From positions 7,582,150 to 7,646,149 of the forward strand of contig CM054153.1 of assembly GCA_028751875.1 (NCBI GenBank): a stretch of DNA of 64,000 bases. Reading direction: 5' to 3'. The stretch is from Rapana venosa (lineage: Eukaryota; Mollusca; Gastropoda; Neogastropoda; Muricidae). A model generated the notes under the pieces. The model was not told the DNA's origin. It was given only the letters and a program-made list of their open reading frames with translations, and made no database searches. Position 1 is the stretch's first letter, and every line of letters starts with the position of its first letter. The position numbers and the translations under genes are program-made. Shown here piece after piece: positions 51,291 to 63,200 of the stretch.

Positions 51291-53729
51291 ATAGATAAAT
51301 AAATACTGATGAGTATAAAATAATTTTGATATTCAACAAAAGGACAAAGTTTATATCTTCCACCCCACCCCACCCCTTTCCATTTAAAAAAAAAGTCCTC
51401 TTAGCTTTTATAAGTTTGGGGGAAAGTGAAACAGCTAGGCCTGGTGGCACTATTTCTTGACTGTTGATGCAGAAAATCAATAATAAGTTGGAAAGTTGTT
51501 AAACAGATTTGACAGTTTTCCCACAGAGCTGGATAGAATCTGTTATTTTGCCATCATTTAGAGATGGTGATGTGGACAGCATCAGTCATTATAGATGGCT
51601 AATTGTATTTGATGTTTGTAGCGATCCCTTTCACAGTTTGATTATTCATAAGTAACATGAATGGACTGATGCAAAATCAGTAATGCATCAGAACAACAAA
51701 CTGTTGTTGTTGTTCTTCTTCTTTAAAAAAAAATTAATTTAGTAACAACAAAAATCTTGGTTTCATAACTTGTTAAATATTTGACAGATATAGAAGTTGA
51801 TAGTGATGCAGTTAAAAAATAGAATTAAAAAAATAACTTGGCAAACAAGTTTCTTTACCACAACTATATATAATATGTTATCCTTTGATTGCCTTAACAG
51901 GTGATCAACAATGGCAGACATGGGGCTGTTTGGCACCTGATGCAGTTCAGTTCTTTGTTCTGTTGTTTTGTTTTTAAGGTAAAGTTTTGTTTTCAGAGAA
52001 TTACGGTGGATTTATAAACTCATTTTATCATTCATGATGTCTGCATCATTTCTGTTTCATTGTGAATTTGGGTACAAGTAACACTGTCGTGATACTGTAG
52101 TATTTTGAGAAGGTAACTTAAGCTTCAGAGAAAAATGGATGTACAATGGAATGCCAATGCCTGCCATTAAGTGCTTACAAATATTTAGAAATAGTGTTCA
52201 TGTGCCTTAGTTTTGCTGCTGTATTTAAAGATCTTACAAGTAGGGCTAAGAATATGTTGTTATGTACTCTGCCAAAAGTTATACTTACTCAGTAAACATT
52301 ATTTACTCCTGTTTTTAAAAACATATAAAATGTATTCCTGCGTATAGCCCATTCTGCAATACAGTTCACAATCATATGGCTGTAACAAAGCTGCTGTTTA
52401 TGTCTGTTCATCTCTTTACCCGTTGCTTAAAATATGTAGGAGAACACTCAAGCAAACCACAGCAAGGTCTATTGTATAGTACCCATAAAGCCGCCCAGAG
52501 TCCCAGGCAGCCATTACTATGAAGCTGTTGCAAGACCGACAGCTGGAGTAGGACCTGCGCAGCACTGCTGTTGAGTCACATTTTGTGGTGTTCACTTGTG
52601 CCCAGCCTGATGCAGGTAGAAGACAACCAGCATTACTGAGCCACTATTGACAACAAGAGCAGCTCAGCTACAGGGTCAGGCCAAGTGAGATAAGCAGCCA
52701 CAGTTGGTGGTGACAATCGCTAAACAGTCCTCCACTAGAATTATGACATTAACTTACTTAACTTACTACAGGCATGGAAGCTAGGAAAATCCAGAGCTGC
52801 ATCCAAATCACCGAGATCCCAACCATAGTGGGCACTGACCAAGTCAGAGACGGTATTTTCCTTTGGTTGCATGATGAGAGAGCTTTGCTGCCCTTGATGT
52901 TTTCAGTGGGATTCAGATTGTTCAGGTCCCTATCTCCTCACCAGAAGTTTAGTTTGATAACTAGCCCGTCAAGAGTCCTTCACTCAAGAGCTCACAGACT
53001 TTACTCAAGTTAGAGGTGTGGAACAGCATCTAGGCAGCACATCTGAAAGAAGCTGTAGCAGAAAGAAACCCACTAATGTTGCTTTTGCTAGAAGTGAACT
53101 GAAAGTGTTTTTCTTCTGTCAAGGACCCCCACATGCAGGACACAATTTATCAGCAAAATTATTTTAACATTCTGAATATTCATTTTTAGTAAATAGTAAT
53201 CTTATACATCTGATATGCCCAAAGATTTCTTTTTCAATTTTGATTTCACAAATGTAATGTTTGGAGAGAGGAGTCTGTTTTTCTTATGTATATGGTAAAT
53301 AGCCTACCCTTATCATAGGAGATTCTGGATCTCCTGATTAAGCTTTGACCTCTGGTGTGTCCTGATTGATGATTTGATTTAGGTCATGTTTTCACCATAG
53401 ACAGCATCAACTGTGCTTCTGTAGCAAAAATGGGATCAGGATGTGTTCACAGTTACATCAGCCAAATATATATACACTGTGTATTGTTCTTTTGTAAAAA
53501 TAGTCTGTAGTCAGTGTAGTACTAACTGCTGCATGCAACAAAATCAGCAAGGTCTAACATCTGCACATTTTGTATGCTCGTCTTATAAATAATGACTCAT
53601 TTGAGCAAAAGGTCTCAATCAGACACTAGCTTAGGTATGTCAGTAGTTTCATCTGTCTGTGTGTGCCAGACATGTAGGAGTGTTTGTAATACAAACTATT
53701 CTTTTGGTCAGATCATCATGAGAAATTCA
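51291..53729. other. Intergenic region without recognised gene
   Basis: AT-rich. The stretch 52450-52760 is more GC-rich and could be an old repeat, but no motif or homologous frame is recognised. Confidence 0.55.
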
Positions 53730-53840
53730 TATGGTATACAAGCCATACATAAAAGCAAAAAGCATGGAAACATTTTCCATCGCAAGATATTACAACTCAG
53801 CATTGGAATCAAGCAAATCATTTCCCTATGCTTCTGCATT
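53730..53840. repeat. 110-base dispersed duplicate, copy 1
   Basis: Begins TATGGTATACAAGCCATA and runs through CATGGAAACATTTTCCAT and ATTGGAATCAAGCAAATCA. It is near-identical to 54194-54302 in the same orientation. Confidence 0.93.
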
Positions 53841-54193
53841 AAAATAAAGAACATCTAAATATCATAATATGAGTGATATCCATATGCACAAACCACAGCG
53901 CACAAATCCAACATCACTCAGTCAAAGAGTGCTCCATATAGCATGTCCCTTCCTTTTACCTTGTCCACATGTGGTCAGTTCCTGCTACAGTTAGTGCCAG
54001 CTGACCCCAGCTGGGCTGGGCTGGAATGAATAGCAACTGAGAGCAACAGGAAGTTGGGGAAACTGACAGCTATACAGCTATGAAACAGGCATGAAAGTAT
54101 GTTTGCATGTACATACATGGCCCCTCCCCCCAACACACACACACATACACGCACACACACATGCACGCACGCACACACACTGCCAGAAACTTG

Positions 54194-54302
54194 TATGGTT
54201 TACAAGCCATATAGAAAATCAAAAAGCATGGAAACATTTTCCATAGCAAGATATTACAACTGAGCATTGGAATCAAGCAAATCATTTCCTAATGCTTCTG
54301 TA
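54194..54302. repeat. 110-base dispersed duplicate, copy 2
   Basis: The partner of 53730-53840, 464 bases downstream. Flanks differ, so the duplication is of this segment only. Confidence 0.93.
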
Positions 54303-54539
54303 ATACAGGCAAGCAAGCAAGCTTGAATGTAGCCACTCGACTTCCCCCCCCCAAAAAAAAACAACAAGAAAAACAACTCACAACAAAACAAAAACAAAAA
54401 CCACCAACACCACACACACAAATGCCAGACACTCAACATTATAGGAAATATTCCAGATATTTTTCACTTCCAGTTTTCACTTTTTATTTGAACTTTCATA
54501 AGACTTACTGCCAAAACTTTCTGTAGGTATCTCTCACAC

Positions 54540-54725
54540 ACACTCATCATAATAATAATAAATGGAACTTATAGAGTGCTATATCTTGCAAACACAAATC
54601 AAAGAGCATGCATTCAACCTAATCGTACACAGTCATGCAACCAATGACAAATAATCAATAGTTTAACCAAACAGATATTGCAAACATGGTACACTGGAGA
54701 CCAAATCTATGAAATATGAAAATCT
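54540..54725 (-). mobile_element. Retroelement 3' tail with (ATT)n, copy 2
   Basis: On the - strand it matches 34550-34728: TTGGTCTCCAG, CATTGGTTGCATGACTGTGT, TTTGATTTGTGTTTGCAAGA, and ATT units at the end (54548-54559). It is less intact than copy 1 in the GCGCT motifs. Confidence 0.8.
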
Positions 54726-55052
54726 ATAAAATTAAATTGCATCAGTATCACCACAGTGGAGGCAGAACTTTCATATTCTCTCCTGTACACACTTGGATAT
54801 GTCAAAAATGCTCACACTTTCACAGTTTGCACACAAGCCAACACAAAACACATTAGCACTTACGAGCATGGAGTAACCCAAAGAACACTTCAAGAAAAAT
54901 GAACACAGTAATCCCATAAAGCAATTAATAAGAAACCTCAAGTCACTGAACTAGAATGAATGAATGAGTGAAAGACATCATTGCAGTGTGTACAAATGGC
55001 AATGAAACGCCCCAGTGGCTGTGGAAGCAGCTCTTAGCCAACACCTTGACGA

Positions 55053-55167
55053 TCAGTTCAACAGCTTTCTGGTGGGTTTGGGCCTTGGAGGGTTTAAGGT
55101 CAAGGGTAAGTAGCTCTCCAGAACCAAAATGGAGGTGTTCACCACATCTTGTTCTTTCATCTCGAAA
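55053..55167 (-). CDS. Unrecognised gene, candidate last exon
   Basis: Begins after TGTGTTTTCAG. In the phase required by the upstream exon it reads EMKEQDVVNTSILVLESYL, a Pro-rich stretch and TGA at 55053-55055. In another frame the same DNA is open to 54943 (KPSKAQTHQKAVELIVKVLAK), so the frame is uncertain. Confidence 0.35.
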
Positions 55168-55344
55168 CTGAAAACACATTTTATGACATTTAATCCTCTG
55201 AAAGTCAATCTTACCAAAAGTTTATATTAAAAAACAACAACAACAACAAAACCATACGGAACAATCCAAGTGATGCATAAATACAATGAACTAAATATTC
55301 AGATGTTTTAGAAACGTTCAAGAAAAATGTACTATATCACCATG

Positions 55345-55379
<35 letters not shown>

Positions 55380-58300
55380 ATGCGCGCACTCACTGTGGGT
55401 GTTCAGGTTGTGTGTGTGTGTGCACATGCATACTAGTGCATGCATGTGTGCATGTGATGTAATTTTGCACTTTCTGTTTTCTGTGATATCGTTTTCCAAA
55501 GTCCAACCCCTCGTCCACGTCGTGGGAAACGGAAACAGGTCAAGCTGGCTAACGGGGCTCTGGTGAAGCTGTGACTGGCCTAGCAAGCCGACAGTGGATT
55601 TATCAACTGCTAATAAAACTGAAAAGAGACACAAACGGACGGATACCAACGGAAAACGACCTCGCAATGGAAACGGACATCGAGATAGGAACAGTGACTA
55701 CATTGGAACATGGAACATCTGCGGCCTAACAAACAAGGAACCAGAAATTGTGGAATTCATGACCAAAAGAAAGATCTCCATCATGGGCATTTCAGACACT
55801 AGGAAGAAAGGAGAAGGATCGAAAGAAATCCATTCAAACTTTGTTCTCATCTGGAGTGGAGTCAGGAAAGACCAGAGAGCTCATGGTGTGGGATTCATCC
55901 TACACCCAGACATAGCAAAGAATCTTATGAGTACAGAACACATATCAGAAAGACTGATTAAAATCGGTGTTAAGAAAGTCCGACAAAATCATCCACTATA
56001 TCCAAGCATATGCACCATGTAACGATTCGTACTCAGAAGAGGAGAAAGACTCATTCTATCAAGAGCTCTCTGACCTCATCAACAGCACCCCTGACAAAGA
56101 GGACCTGTATGTCATGGTGATTTCCAACGGACAGAGTTTGGTGAGAGAAGAAACCCATGGACAAAACATCTTGGACCCCACAGTGACCACAGAACACACT
56201 TGCAATTACAACGGGAACCACGTGCTGGAAACTATGTGCAGAGCATGATCTGATCATCACCAACACCTTTTTCCAACACCAAGCCTCCCAAATTTACACC
56301 TGGTACAAATGGAACGATCTCAACATCTCGTCTCAAATCGACTTTATACTTGCAAGATCTAGAACACGTTACGACATCAAAAAACTCAAAAGCCATCCCA
56401 ATGCCAACCTTGATTCTGACCACAGGCCTGTCATTCTAGCCACCATACTCAGAAGAAGAAAATAACTGCTAGAAGAACCAGCCTGAAAAAATCAACCTCC
56501 TCAAACTGGAAGAGAAAGAAGTGCAAGAACAGATTCACAGTGCTATAAAGGTGAAACTTGACTCCATTATACAACACCTCTCAACATGGAGCAAGTCTGG
56601 GACACCTTCAAGCCAGCTCTCTTGAACACCTTAAGGGAAGTTTGCGGGATGAAGAAATGTGGAGGTAAAAACAGGAAAGCTACACTTTGGTGGAACCAAG
56701 AGGTGAAGGAAGCCATCAAAGAAAAAAAAGCAGCTATATAAAGTTTGGGCCAAGACCAAGACAGAAGAGGACAAACGCCAAGTACAGAATCGCAAGAAGA
56801 TATAGTAATCGTGTTGTGAAAGCCTCCAAAAAAAAAATCTTGGGCGACTTATGAGAGAAGTTAAGTGAAATTTGCAAGAACTCCCCAAGAGAATTTTTCA
56901 AAAGTGTGAAGACGATGAGAGTAAGAGATGAGCCATTTAATCCAACAACAGTAGTGAATGAATGCAAATGGAGAGGCACTGCACAAAGAAGAGGAAATTC
57001 TGAAACGATGGGAAGATTACTTTAAAGATCTTTTAAACCCATTCTGGAGTACAAGCTTCCAGCTCTCAATTCTCACCACGTAATAAAGACCAGTTAGAGC
57101 CCCAAATCCTTGAAGCTGAAACAAGAAAAGCAATTAAGACCAGCCCAAAGGCAAAGCGGCAGGTTGATGACGGCATAACAACTGAAGCCATCCTTGCATG
57201 CGGAGAAACGGGAGTTAAGTGGCTCACCATCATCTTCCAGAAAGCATGGGAAGAGAGGAAAGTACCAATGGACTGCAAAACGCAATAGTGGTGCCAATTT
57301 GAAGAAGAAGGGCAGCAAGGAGAACTGCAGCACCTACAGAGGCATTTCACTTCTCAGCCATGTAGGGAAAATGTATGCAAAGATTCTGGAACAGCGCACA
57401 AGAGCCAAGCAGAACACCTACTGAGCAATGCCCAGTTTGGCTTTCGGAAAGGAAGAGGGTGCACAGAATGCCATTTTCGCACTCCAACAGCTGTGTGAAA
57501 GAGCCATCGAATACAACCAAGACCTGCATACAGTATTCGTGACCAAGAAAAAGCTTTCGACCGAGTCAACAGAGACAAGCTCTGGAAGATCCTGGAGCAG
57601 TACGACGTGAAGGGGCAGTTGCTTGATAACATCAGAGCAATCTATGCCAACAGTATGAGCGCAGTCCGAACAGCCAGTGGAACATCCGACTGGTTCCCGG
57701 TTACATCAGGGGTCAGGCAAGGCTGCGTACTCTCTCCCCTTCTCTTCGTGATCTACATGAACCAGATCACAAAGGAAGCCAACCCAGATCTTGAGGCCCT
57801 GAACGAACTATTATTTGCTGACGACCAGTCCCTGATGAACAGAAAAAAAGCAGCTCTTCAAGATCACACAGACCAGCTCAACACAAGCTGCGAGAGGTTT
57901 TGACATGAAGATCAGTAAACACCAAAACAGAAGTTATGTCTGTCAGCAGAAATCCAGGAAAGCTGGACATCAACATCAACGGCACCCAGCTGAAACAGAC
58001 CAAGAATTTAAATACCTTGGCAGCCTCATTTACTGAAGATGGAAAATTGGACAGAGAGATAGAAACAAGATGCCAGAAAGCGAACGCAGTCAGTTTACCA
58101 ACTCACCCCCTTCTAAAACATTCCCGCATCCCAATGAGCACCAAGGCAAAACTCATCAAAAGCCATCTTCGTTCCAAACACTCACATACCAGTGTCAGAC
58201 ATGGCCCAACAAAAGCCTTAGAGAGAAAATTGGTCACATGTGAAATGCGCTGCCTGAGAAAAGCTGTCAACAAGACCAGACGCGCAAGATCAAGAATGAG

Positions 58301-59372
58301 GTGATCAGAGACATGGTCGACTAACACCAATTTCCACCATATCGAACAAACAAAGGATCAGGGTTTGGTCACCTCACTAGAATGCCGCCCAACCAACCAG
58401 CCCTACGGGCATACACCACCAAATTCAATGGCTGGAAAGCCAGAGGTAGACCAAGGAGACGATGGAACGACTCCGTGGCTGACACCCTGCGAGCCCATGA
58501 CCTGTCACTACATCAAGCCTCCCGCCTAGCTGCAGACAGACGTCTGTGTCTCCCCGCGACGCCGAAGGGCACCAGCGGAAGATGAAAGAAAGAAGAAGAA
58601 AGAAAGTTTTCTGTGATATCATAAATGTCTTCCTGTTTACTGTTCTATAGAGCTTGAACATTTGTCTGTTTTTGAGACAAATAAAGTATTTGTATTCATA
58701 TTCATATGCTTCATGACTGTCCAAACACACTTTGTAATTATTCCAATTTCTCTGGTTTTAAGAGAATTCTTAATTCATATGCTTCACAACTATTCCAACA
58801 CACTTGTGTGGGGGTGTGTATGTGTTTGTGTGTCTGTAAGGTATGTGTCTGTAAGGATTTTTGAGGACCTCAGTAGGACCTTCTTCAAAAAATTATTTCA
58901 TTCAAAGTTCAGAAAGTTTAAAGCTGAAAATAAAATGAAATTTTCAGCTATTTTGTTTTCTTCATAAGAAATCAATACTAGACAATAGTTTTGTTGCGAA
59001 TTATCCCAAAATAAAATTTTTCTCAGATTATTCAATTAGCATAGAATACTACACACTAAAACTAAGTGATCATGACAGCTCACCTGTCCAGTCATTGTAT
59101 CTCTTGCTTCTCAAATTCTAAATAAGTCTAGAGCTCTGTGAGTGTTATATTCTAACCCTTTTTTCAGGACACCGTTTTCAATACCATGTGCCTACTCAGT
59201 GATAAACATAGCAAAGTTTCATCCCACTGGATAACAGGGGGGAAGGGGAGGAGATGGGTAGTGGAGAGGGAGGAAGGCTGACAGTACCACTAAGGGCACT
59301 GATTTTCACATTACAAGGCAGCGACAGTGGATTAACAATTTCTGTAAGGAATGAGAAACATGTGTGTGTGTG

Positions 59373-59458
<86 letters not shown>

Positions 59459-59722
59459 GAGACAGAGAAAGAGGAGATAATGTATGTGTGTGTGTGTGTG
59501 TGGTGTGTGTGTGTGTGTGTTGTGTGTGTGTGTGTGTGGTTGTGTGTGTGTGTGAAAGAAAGACAGAAAGAGACAGACAGACAGAAAGAGAGAAAGTGTG
59601 GTTTTGAGAGAGAGAGAGGGGTGAGAGAGGGAGGGAGAGAGTGCATGTGTGGTGTGTGTGTGTAAGAGAGAAAGCATGTGTGTGAGAGAGAGAGGGGGGG
59701 GGGGAGAGGGGGAAGAGGCGAG

Positions 59723-59805
<83 letters not shown>

Positions 59806-59963
59806 CGTGCGTGTGCGAGGGAGAGAGAGAAAGAGAGTGTATGTGTGGGTGAGAGAGAGAAAAAGTGTGCGTGTGTTTGAGAGACAGAGAGAGAAAGAGA
59901 GAGTGTGTGTGTGAGAGAGAGAGAGAACATTGTGTGTGTGTGTGTGTGTGAGTGTGTGTGTGT

Positions 59964-59994
<31 letters not shown>

Positions 59995-61811
59995 CATGTG
60001 TGTGTGTGTGAGTGAGAGAGAGAGGGGGGGGGGGAAGAGGGAGGGAAAGAGAGAGAGAGGAGTGAGGGAGTGTGTGTGTGTGAGGGAGAAAGCAAGTGCA
60101 TGTGTGTGTGAGAGACACAGAGAGAGAGAGGGGGGGGAAGAGGGAGGGGGGGGTGTCCATGAAAAAGAAGGGGGAAGCTGGTAGGCCTGCTATATAAACA
60201 TCGCTTTGACAGGGCGAAAACAGTTGCTGTAGGGTTTCTAGTGATGAAAAGGGGACACCTTGCACTCTGACCGCACACATGGCTGTGAAAGTCCCCCACC
60301 CCCTCTTCCTAGTAACCCTCTTCACCCATCTGCCTTGTATATATTATAGAGCAGCTTGGCGTCCCTTTCTTGAAATCCCATAGTCATGGTTGATACTTTC
60401 CACGTGGCCCCCCTTCTTTCAACAGATAAAAGTTCATTTGCTACCGACCAAATGATGACTCGCGACCTAACACAGACAAGGGAAGTAATTGACATAGAAG
60501 AGTTACATCCCTTAAACCCTTTGCCCTAGTTTCCCGTTTTTTTGTGTTTTGTTTTGTTTTGTGGTTGTCAAAATCGTATTTTTAATCAATAAATTCGTAT
60601 TTTCGTATCTGGGGTAAAAATCGTAAAAATACGATAAAATCTTTTGGGTAGGCAGGTCTGCAACTATTCCAACACACTCACTGTCTGGTGCGGGCCTTGA
60701 TTTTCTCCAGCTCTTGTCGTTCAGCGGGAGTCATAGTATCCAGGATGGTGTCCAACTGCTCTTTCTTCTCCTCATCCAGCTCCAGTCCCTCCCTGGCCCC
60801 TTTATCCCCTGTGGCCAGGCTGGCCGGCAAGCCCAAGGAAAGGATGATCGCCTCAATGCGCTCTTGTTTCTCCAGCAGGCGCCTGGCCACAAAAATGGAT
60901 TGGGTTTAACACACAATTTTAGTCACAAAGCCATACACATTTACATATATACAAAAAAGCATCAACAAGCCTAAAGCTTCTAGTGTGCTTGCTTGTCAGG
61001 AATGATAAGTTCAGCTTCTATATTAGGCAGCCTGTTGACATGAATGATGATACTTTTCAGCTGAAACATGTTTTAACAGCAATCATTACATTCAAAATAA
61101 TTTCTTCAAAAGTCATTGCACCTGGGCATATTTTTCCAAAAAAGAAGGGCAAGAATGAAGTTTAAGTTGGAGTTTGAGGGAACAAAACATAGTAAATAAG
61201 TAATAAAGAATAAAAAGCACATAAGGGAAATGGAAGGTAGAGAGACAAAGAGTGAAAAACATAAACATAGTTTTCCTTTTTCAAACACAAAGATGACACT
61301 ATAGATTATTATAATGACATCCGATTCTCATTCACACTAACTATACAAATGCCATTCACTTTTTCAATCTTCATCAGTTTAGGTCATAACAAAACATTAC
61401 CAACAAAAACAAGATAGAGACAAAATCATGACCATTAAGTATCTGTCTGGAATGGCAGGCTGCCATTCTAAAGAAATATAAATGGGGAATATATTTCTGA
61501 TATAACCCCATGTTGTTTTAAGCTAAAGTAAGCACTTGATTTCATTGTTCTAAAAAAGAAAAAAATCCTGAAATGTTTTTGACCCCCCCCCCCCCCCTCC
61601 TGGTATTTGTTAAGCTGGGGAATGACCAACAACATCTCTCACATTGCATCCTTGATCTACATACAATGTACTTATCTTTGGAATCTCAGGCAACATGGGG
61701 TTATTTTTCACACACACACGCACACAAACAATTCAGCTTCCTGCTAGAGAAGGATACTCACACGGCATCAGACAGTATTTGCTGGCGACTCAGTTTTATG
61801 TTTGTCAGGGT
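55053..61811 (-). CDS. Unrecognised gene, partial (three candidate exons)
   Basis: Complement join 55053-55167, 60682-60882, 61762-61811, with phases closing across both junctions. The product is a charged, helix-rich chain: SRQQILSDAV, LLEKQERIEAIILSLGLP, an acidic DEEKKEQLDTIL, then TPAERQELEKIKARTR, and a short Pro-rich C terminus ending TRKLLN. The 5' end is missing. The first two exons are the better supported. If the last splice is wrong, the chain ends at TGA 60678-60680, which overlaps the proposed donor. I do not recognise the family. It looks like a small cytosolic or organellar coiled-coil protein, but that is inference only. The proposed last intron holds a 3.1-kb LINE. Confidence 0.42.
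55348..55378. repeat. (GT)n microsatellite
   Basis: A short GT tract just left of the LINE insertion, with a second GT/CATG-rich patch to 55460. Confidence 0.85.
55491..58605 (+). mobile_element. RTE-like LINE, nearly full length but defective, 15-bp TSD
   Basis: Flanked by a perfect 15-base duplication GTTTTCTGTGATATC (55476-55490 and 58606-58620). The insert is 3.1 kb, about the full length of a small RTE-type element, and ends in GAAAGAAAGAAG-type units. It belongs to a different family from the one at 8485-11190. It is inserted antisense within the proposed last intron of the unrecognised gene. Confidence 0.95.
55594..58584 (+). pseudogene. Broken endonuclease/reverse transcriptase gene of the LINE
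   Basis: The coding order is preserved but the frame shifts many times. The endonuclease start begins IGTWNICGLTNKEPEIVEFM, then QAYAPCNDS in another frame, then DSDHRPVIL (endonuclease His/Asp motif, about 56415). The reverse transcriptase shows FGFRKGRGCTEA-like and KAFDRVNRDKLW remnants, GVRQGCVLSPLLF (about 57710), the catalytic FADD (about 57815), and the C-terminal GRPRRRWNDS. At least six frameshifts and several stops are visible, so no functional protein results. Confidence 0.93.
58621..59360. other. Sequence right of the LINE, no gene seen
   Basis: AT-rich, within the proposed intron of the unrecognised gene. A GT tract lies at 58805-58835. Confidence 0.6.
59361..60150. repeat. ~800-base GT/GA compound microsatellite
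   Basis: Alternating GT and GA blocks with GACA units (about 59429-59462), short G-runs, and CG-containing variants. It generates reading frames of up to 367 codons on the minus strand (Ser/Leu/His/Thr only), which are repeat translations. Confidence 0.97.
60155..60535 (+). repeat. Dispersed repeat, copy 2 (partner at 33.0 kb)
   Basis: TCCATGAAAAAGAAGGGGG, then GAAGTAATTGACATAGAAGA and GTTACATCCCTTAAACC. It is longer in the middle than copy 1 by more than 100 bases. It is followed by an A/T-rich region with repeated TCGTATTTT units. Confidence 0.7.
60682..60882 (-). CDS. Unrecognised gene, candidate main exon
   Basis: 201 bases after a TTTTTGTGGCCAG acceptor. It has strong amphipathic helix character (LLEKQERIEAIILSLG, DEEKKEQLDTILDTM, ERQELEKIKARTR), a codon pattern unlike the surrounding repeats, and GC-rich third positions like the ATP5F1A exons. 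It ends ACA followed by GTGAGT. The same bases also read Gln then TGA. Confidence 0.6.
61762..61811 (-). CDS. Unrecognised gene, candidate internal exon
   Basis: 50 bases after a TTGGACTTGCAG acceptor, ending at a GTGAGT donor. It encodes TLTNIKLSRQQILSDA and a split Val codon that joins the next exon in frame. Both splice signals are strong. Confidence 0.5.
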
Positions 61812-61829
61812 CTGCAAGTCCAACAGAAG

Positions 61830-61834
<5 letters not shown>

Positions 61835-61866
<32 letters not shown>
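61835..61866. repeat. (AT)n microsatellite
   Basis: About 16 AT units next to the acceptor of the candidate 61.76-kb exon (about 20 bases upstream of it in the transcript). Confidence 0.92.
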
Positions 61867-61868
<2 letters not shown>

Positions 61869-62005
61869 GAGAAAATAGAGTGAGGAAAAACAAGTGCTGG
61901 TAACCAGTTACAACTTCATTCCCATCATAAAAAGGATTTTTGTCTAAGATTCACAAGCCCCCCCCCCCCCCCCCCACCCCCAAAAAAAAGTTCTCTACAG
62001 GATAA
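61861..62005. repeat. Duplicated ~130-base segment, copy 1
   Basis: Starts ATAATTGAGAAAATAGAGTG and runs through CATCATAAAAA to CTACAGGATAAAA. It contains a 17-C run that the other copy lacks. Confidence 0.92.
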
Positions 62006-62538
62006 AACTTTGAAGGCAGCATTTGGGGCACATTTGAGGAAGGACCATGCCTTTGGCCTGACATGACTCAAGTTTCGGCTCGTGGTTGAGCACTCTTTAG
62101 AGGTCCTGGCTGTATTTGAAACCTCACTCATCCTTTGTGGTAGGTAACAGCAAGACACCCTCCAGAATTTAAAAGTGTCTATTGCCACCCTAACAATAGA
62201 TATTTTTGTGGTCTACCACCGCTGCCAGCAAAAACTGAAAAACAGAAAGAGAAGAAAACTGTACAAAGATAATAGTGGTTTAAAAAAAATGTATATGAAA
62301 ATAAGTGGCTAACAAACCTTTGTGCCTTATGTTCTTTGGGGATCCTTTTTTCTATCAAAAGGATGCAAGGGAGATCATACAGTCTGTATCCAGCCAATGA
62401 GTCTGTTTTTAGCTGGATAGCAATGTTAACCTGAACATTGTCAGACACGTTTGAGTGTTGACACAGGCAGAAGAAATTAAAGATAAATGGCCTTTACTTG
62501 GATCTCAGAAGAGATGCTATTGCCCACTTGACCAATCA

Positions 62539-62660
62539 TATAATTGAGAAAATAGAGTGAGGAAAAACAAGTGCAGGAAACCAGTTACAACTTCATTCCC
62601 ATCATAAAAATAATTGTTGTCCAAGATTCAAAAAAGAGAAGAAAATGTTGACTACAGGAT

Positions 62661-62662
<2 letters not shown>
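62539..62662. repeat. Duplicated ~130-base segment, copy 2
   Basis: The partner of 61861-62005, 678 bases downstream in the same orientation. It has few substitutions in the first 95 bases and no C-run. It ends at the (CT)n array. Confidence 0.92.
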
Positions 62663-62666
<4 letters not shown>

Positions 62667-62727
<61 letters not shown>

Positions 62728-62760
62728 TACATAAATATAAATATGTAGTGTGGTGTGGTG
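62667..62760. repeat. (CT)n-(AT)n microsatellite
   Basis: CT units (62667-62693), then AT units to about 62720, then CACATACATA and GTGTG variants to about 62820. Confidence 0.92.
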
Positions 62761-62939
62761 TGTGTCATGTAGTGTAATGTGTGGTATGGTATGAGGTGTG
62801 AGTGTGTGTGGAGTGTATGCATATATGATAATAATCATACAACTTCTACTTCTTCTACTAATGATGCTAATAACAGTGTTGATTCTAGGATTTCAAAATA
62901 AGGGGCCCAAGGGCCCCCTAAAATGAAAAAAAAGGGGCA

Positions 62940-62957
62940 TTGCTCCCCCCCCCCCCC
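62940..62957. repeat. C-run region
   Basis: A C-run near 62946-62957 beside GGGGCC-rich sequence (62901-62940). No gene is seen in 62760-63120. Confidence 0.7.
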
Positions 62958-63119
62958 TCCATAAAAAAAGGGGACAAGTAGTATTTGCTTACAGTACCTT
63001 CAGTACTCTTAGTTTTTGCTATTTTTTCAAGGAAGAGAAACAAAAACAGGCAGATAGGTAGGCAGAAAGGATTAAATATTCACTTTAAGTGTTGCAGTTA
63101 ATATGCAATGCAGTAAGCA

Positions 63120-63129
63120 CTTGTGACAC

Positions 63130-63200
<71 letters not shown>

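Noticed and set aside
52774..53013. 79-codon frame on + strand
   Set aside because: No conserved motif or splice partner; probably chance or an old repeat.
54943..55167. Alternative frame of the 55-kb candidate exon, open to 54943
   Set aside because: It looks protein-like, but its phase does not match the donor at 60682. It was kept only as an alternative.
62316..62422. Possible exon of the unrecognised gene (reads IAIQLKTDSLAGYRLYDLP)
   Set aside because: It has a plausible acceptor and donor, but the phase at its end does not join the 61762-61811 exon. No support beyond splice-like sequence.
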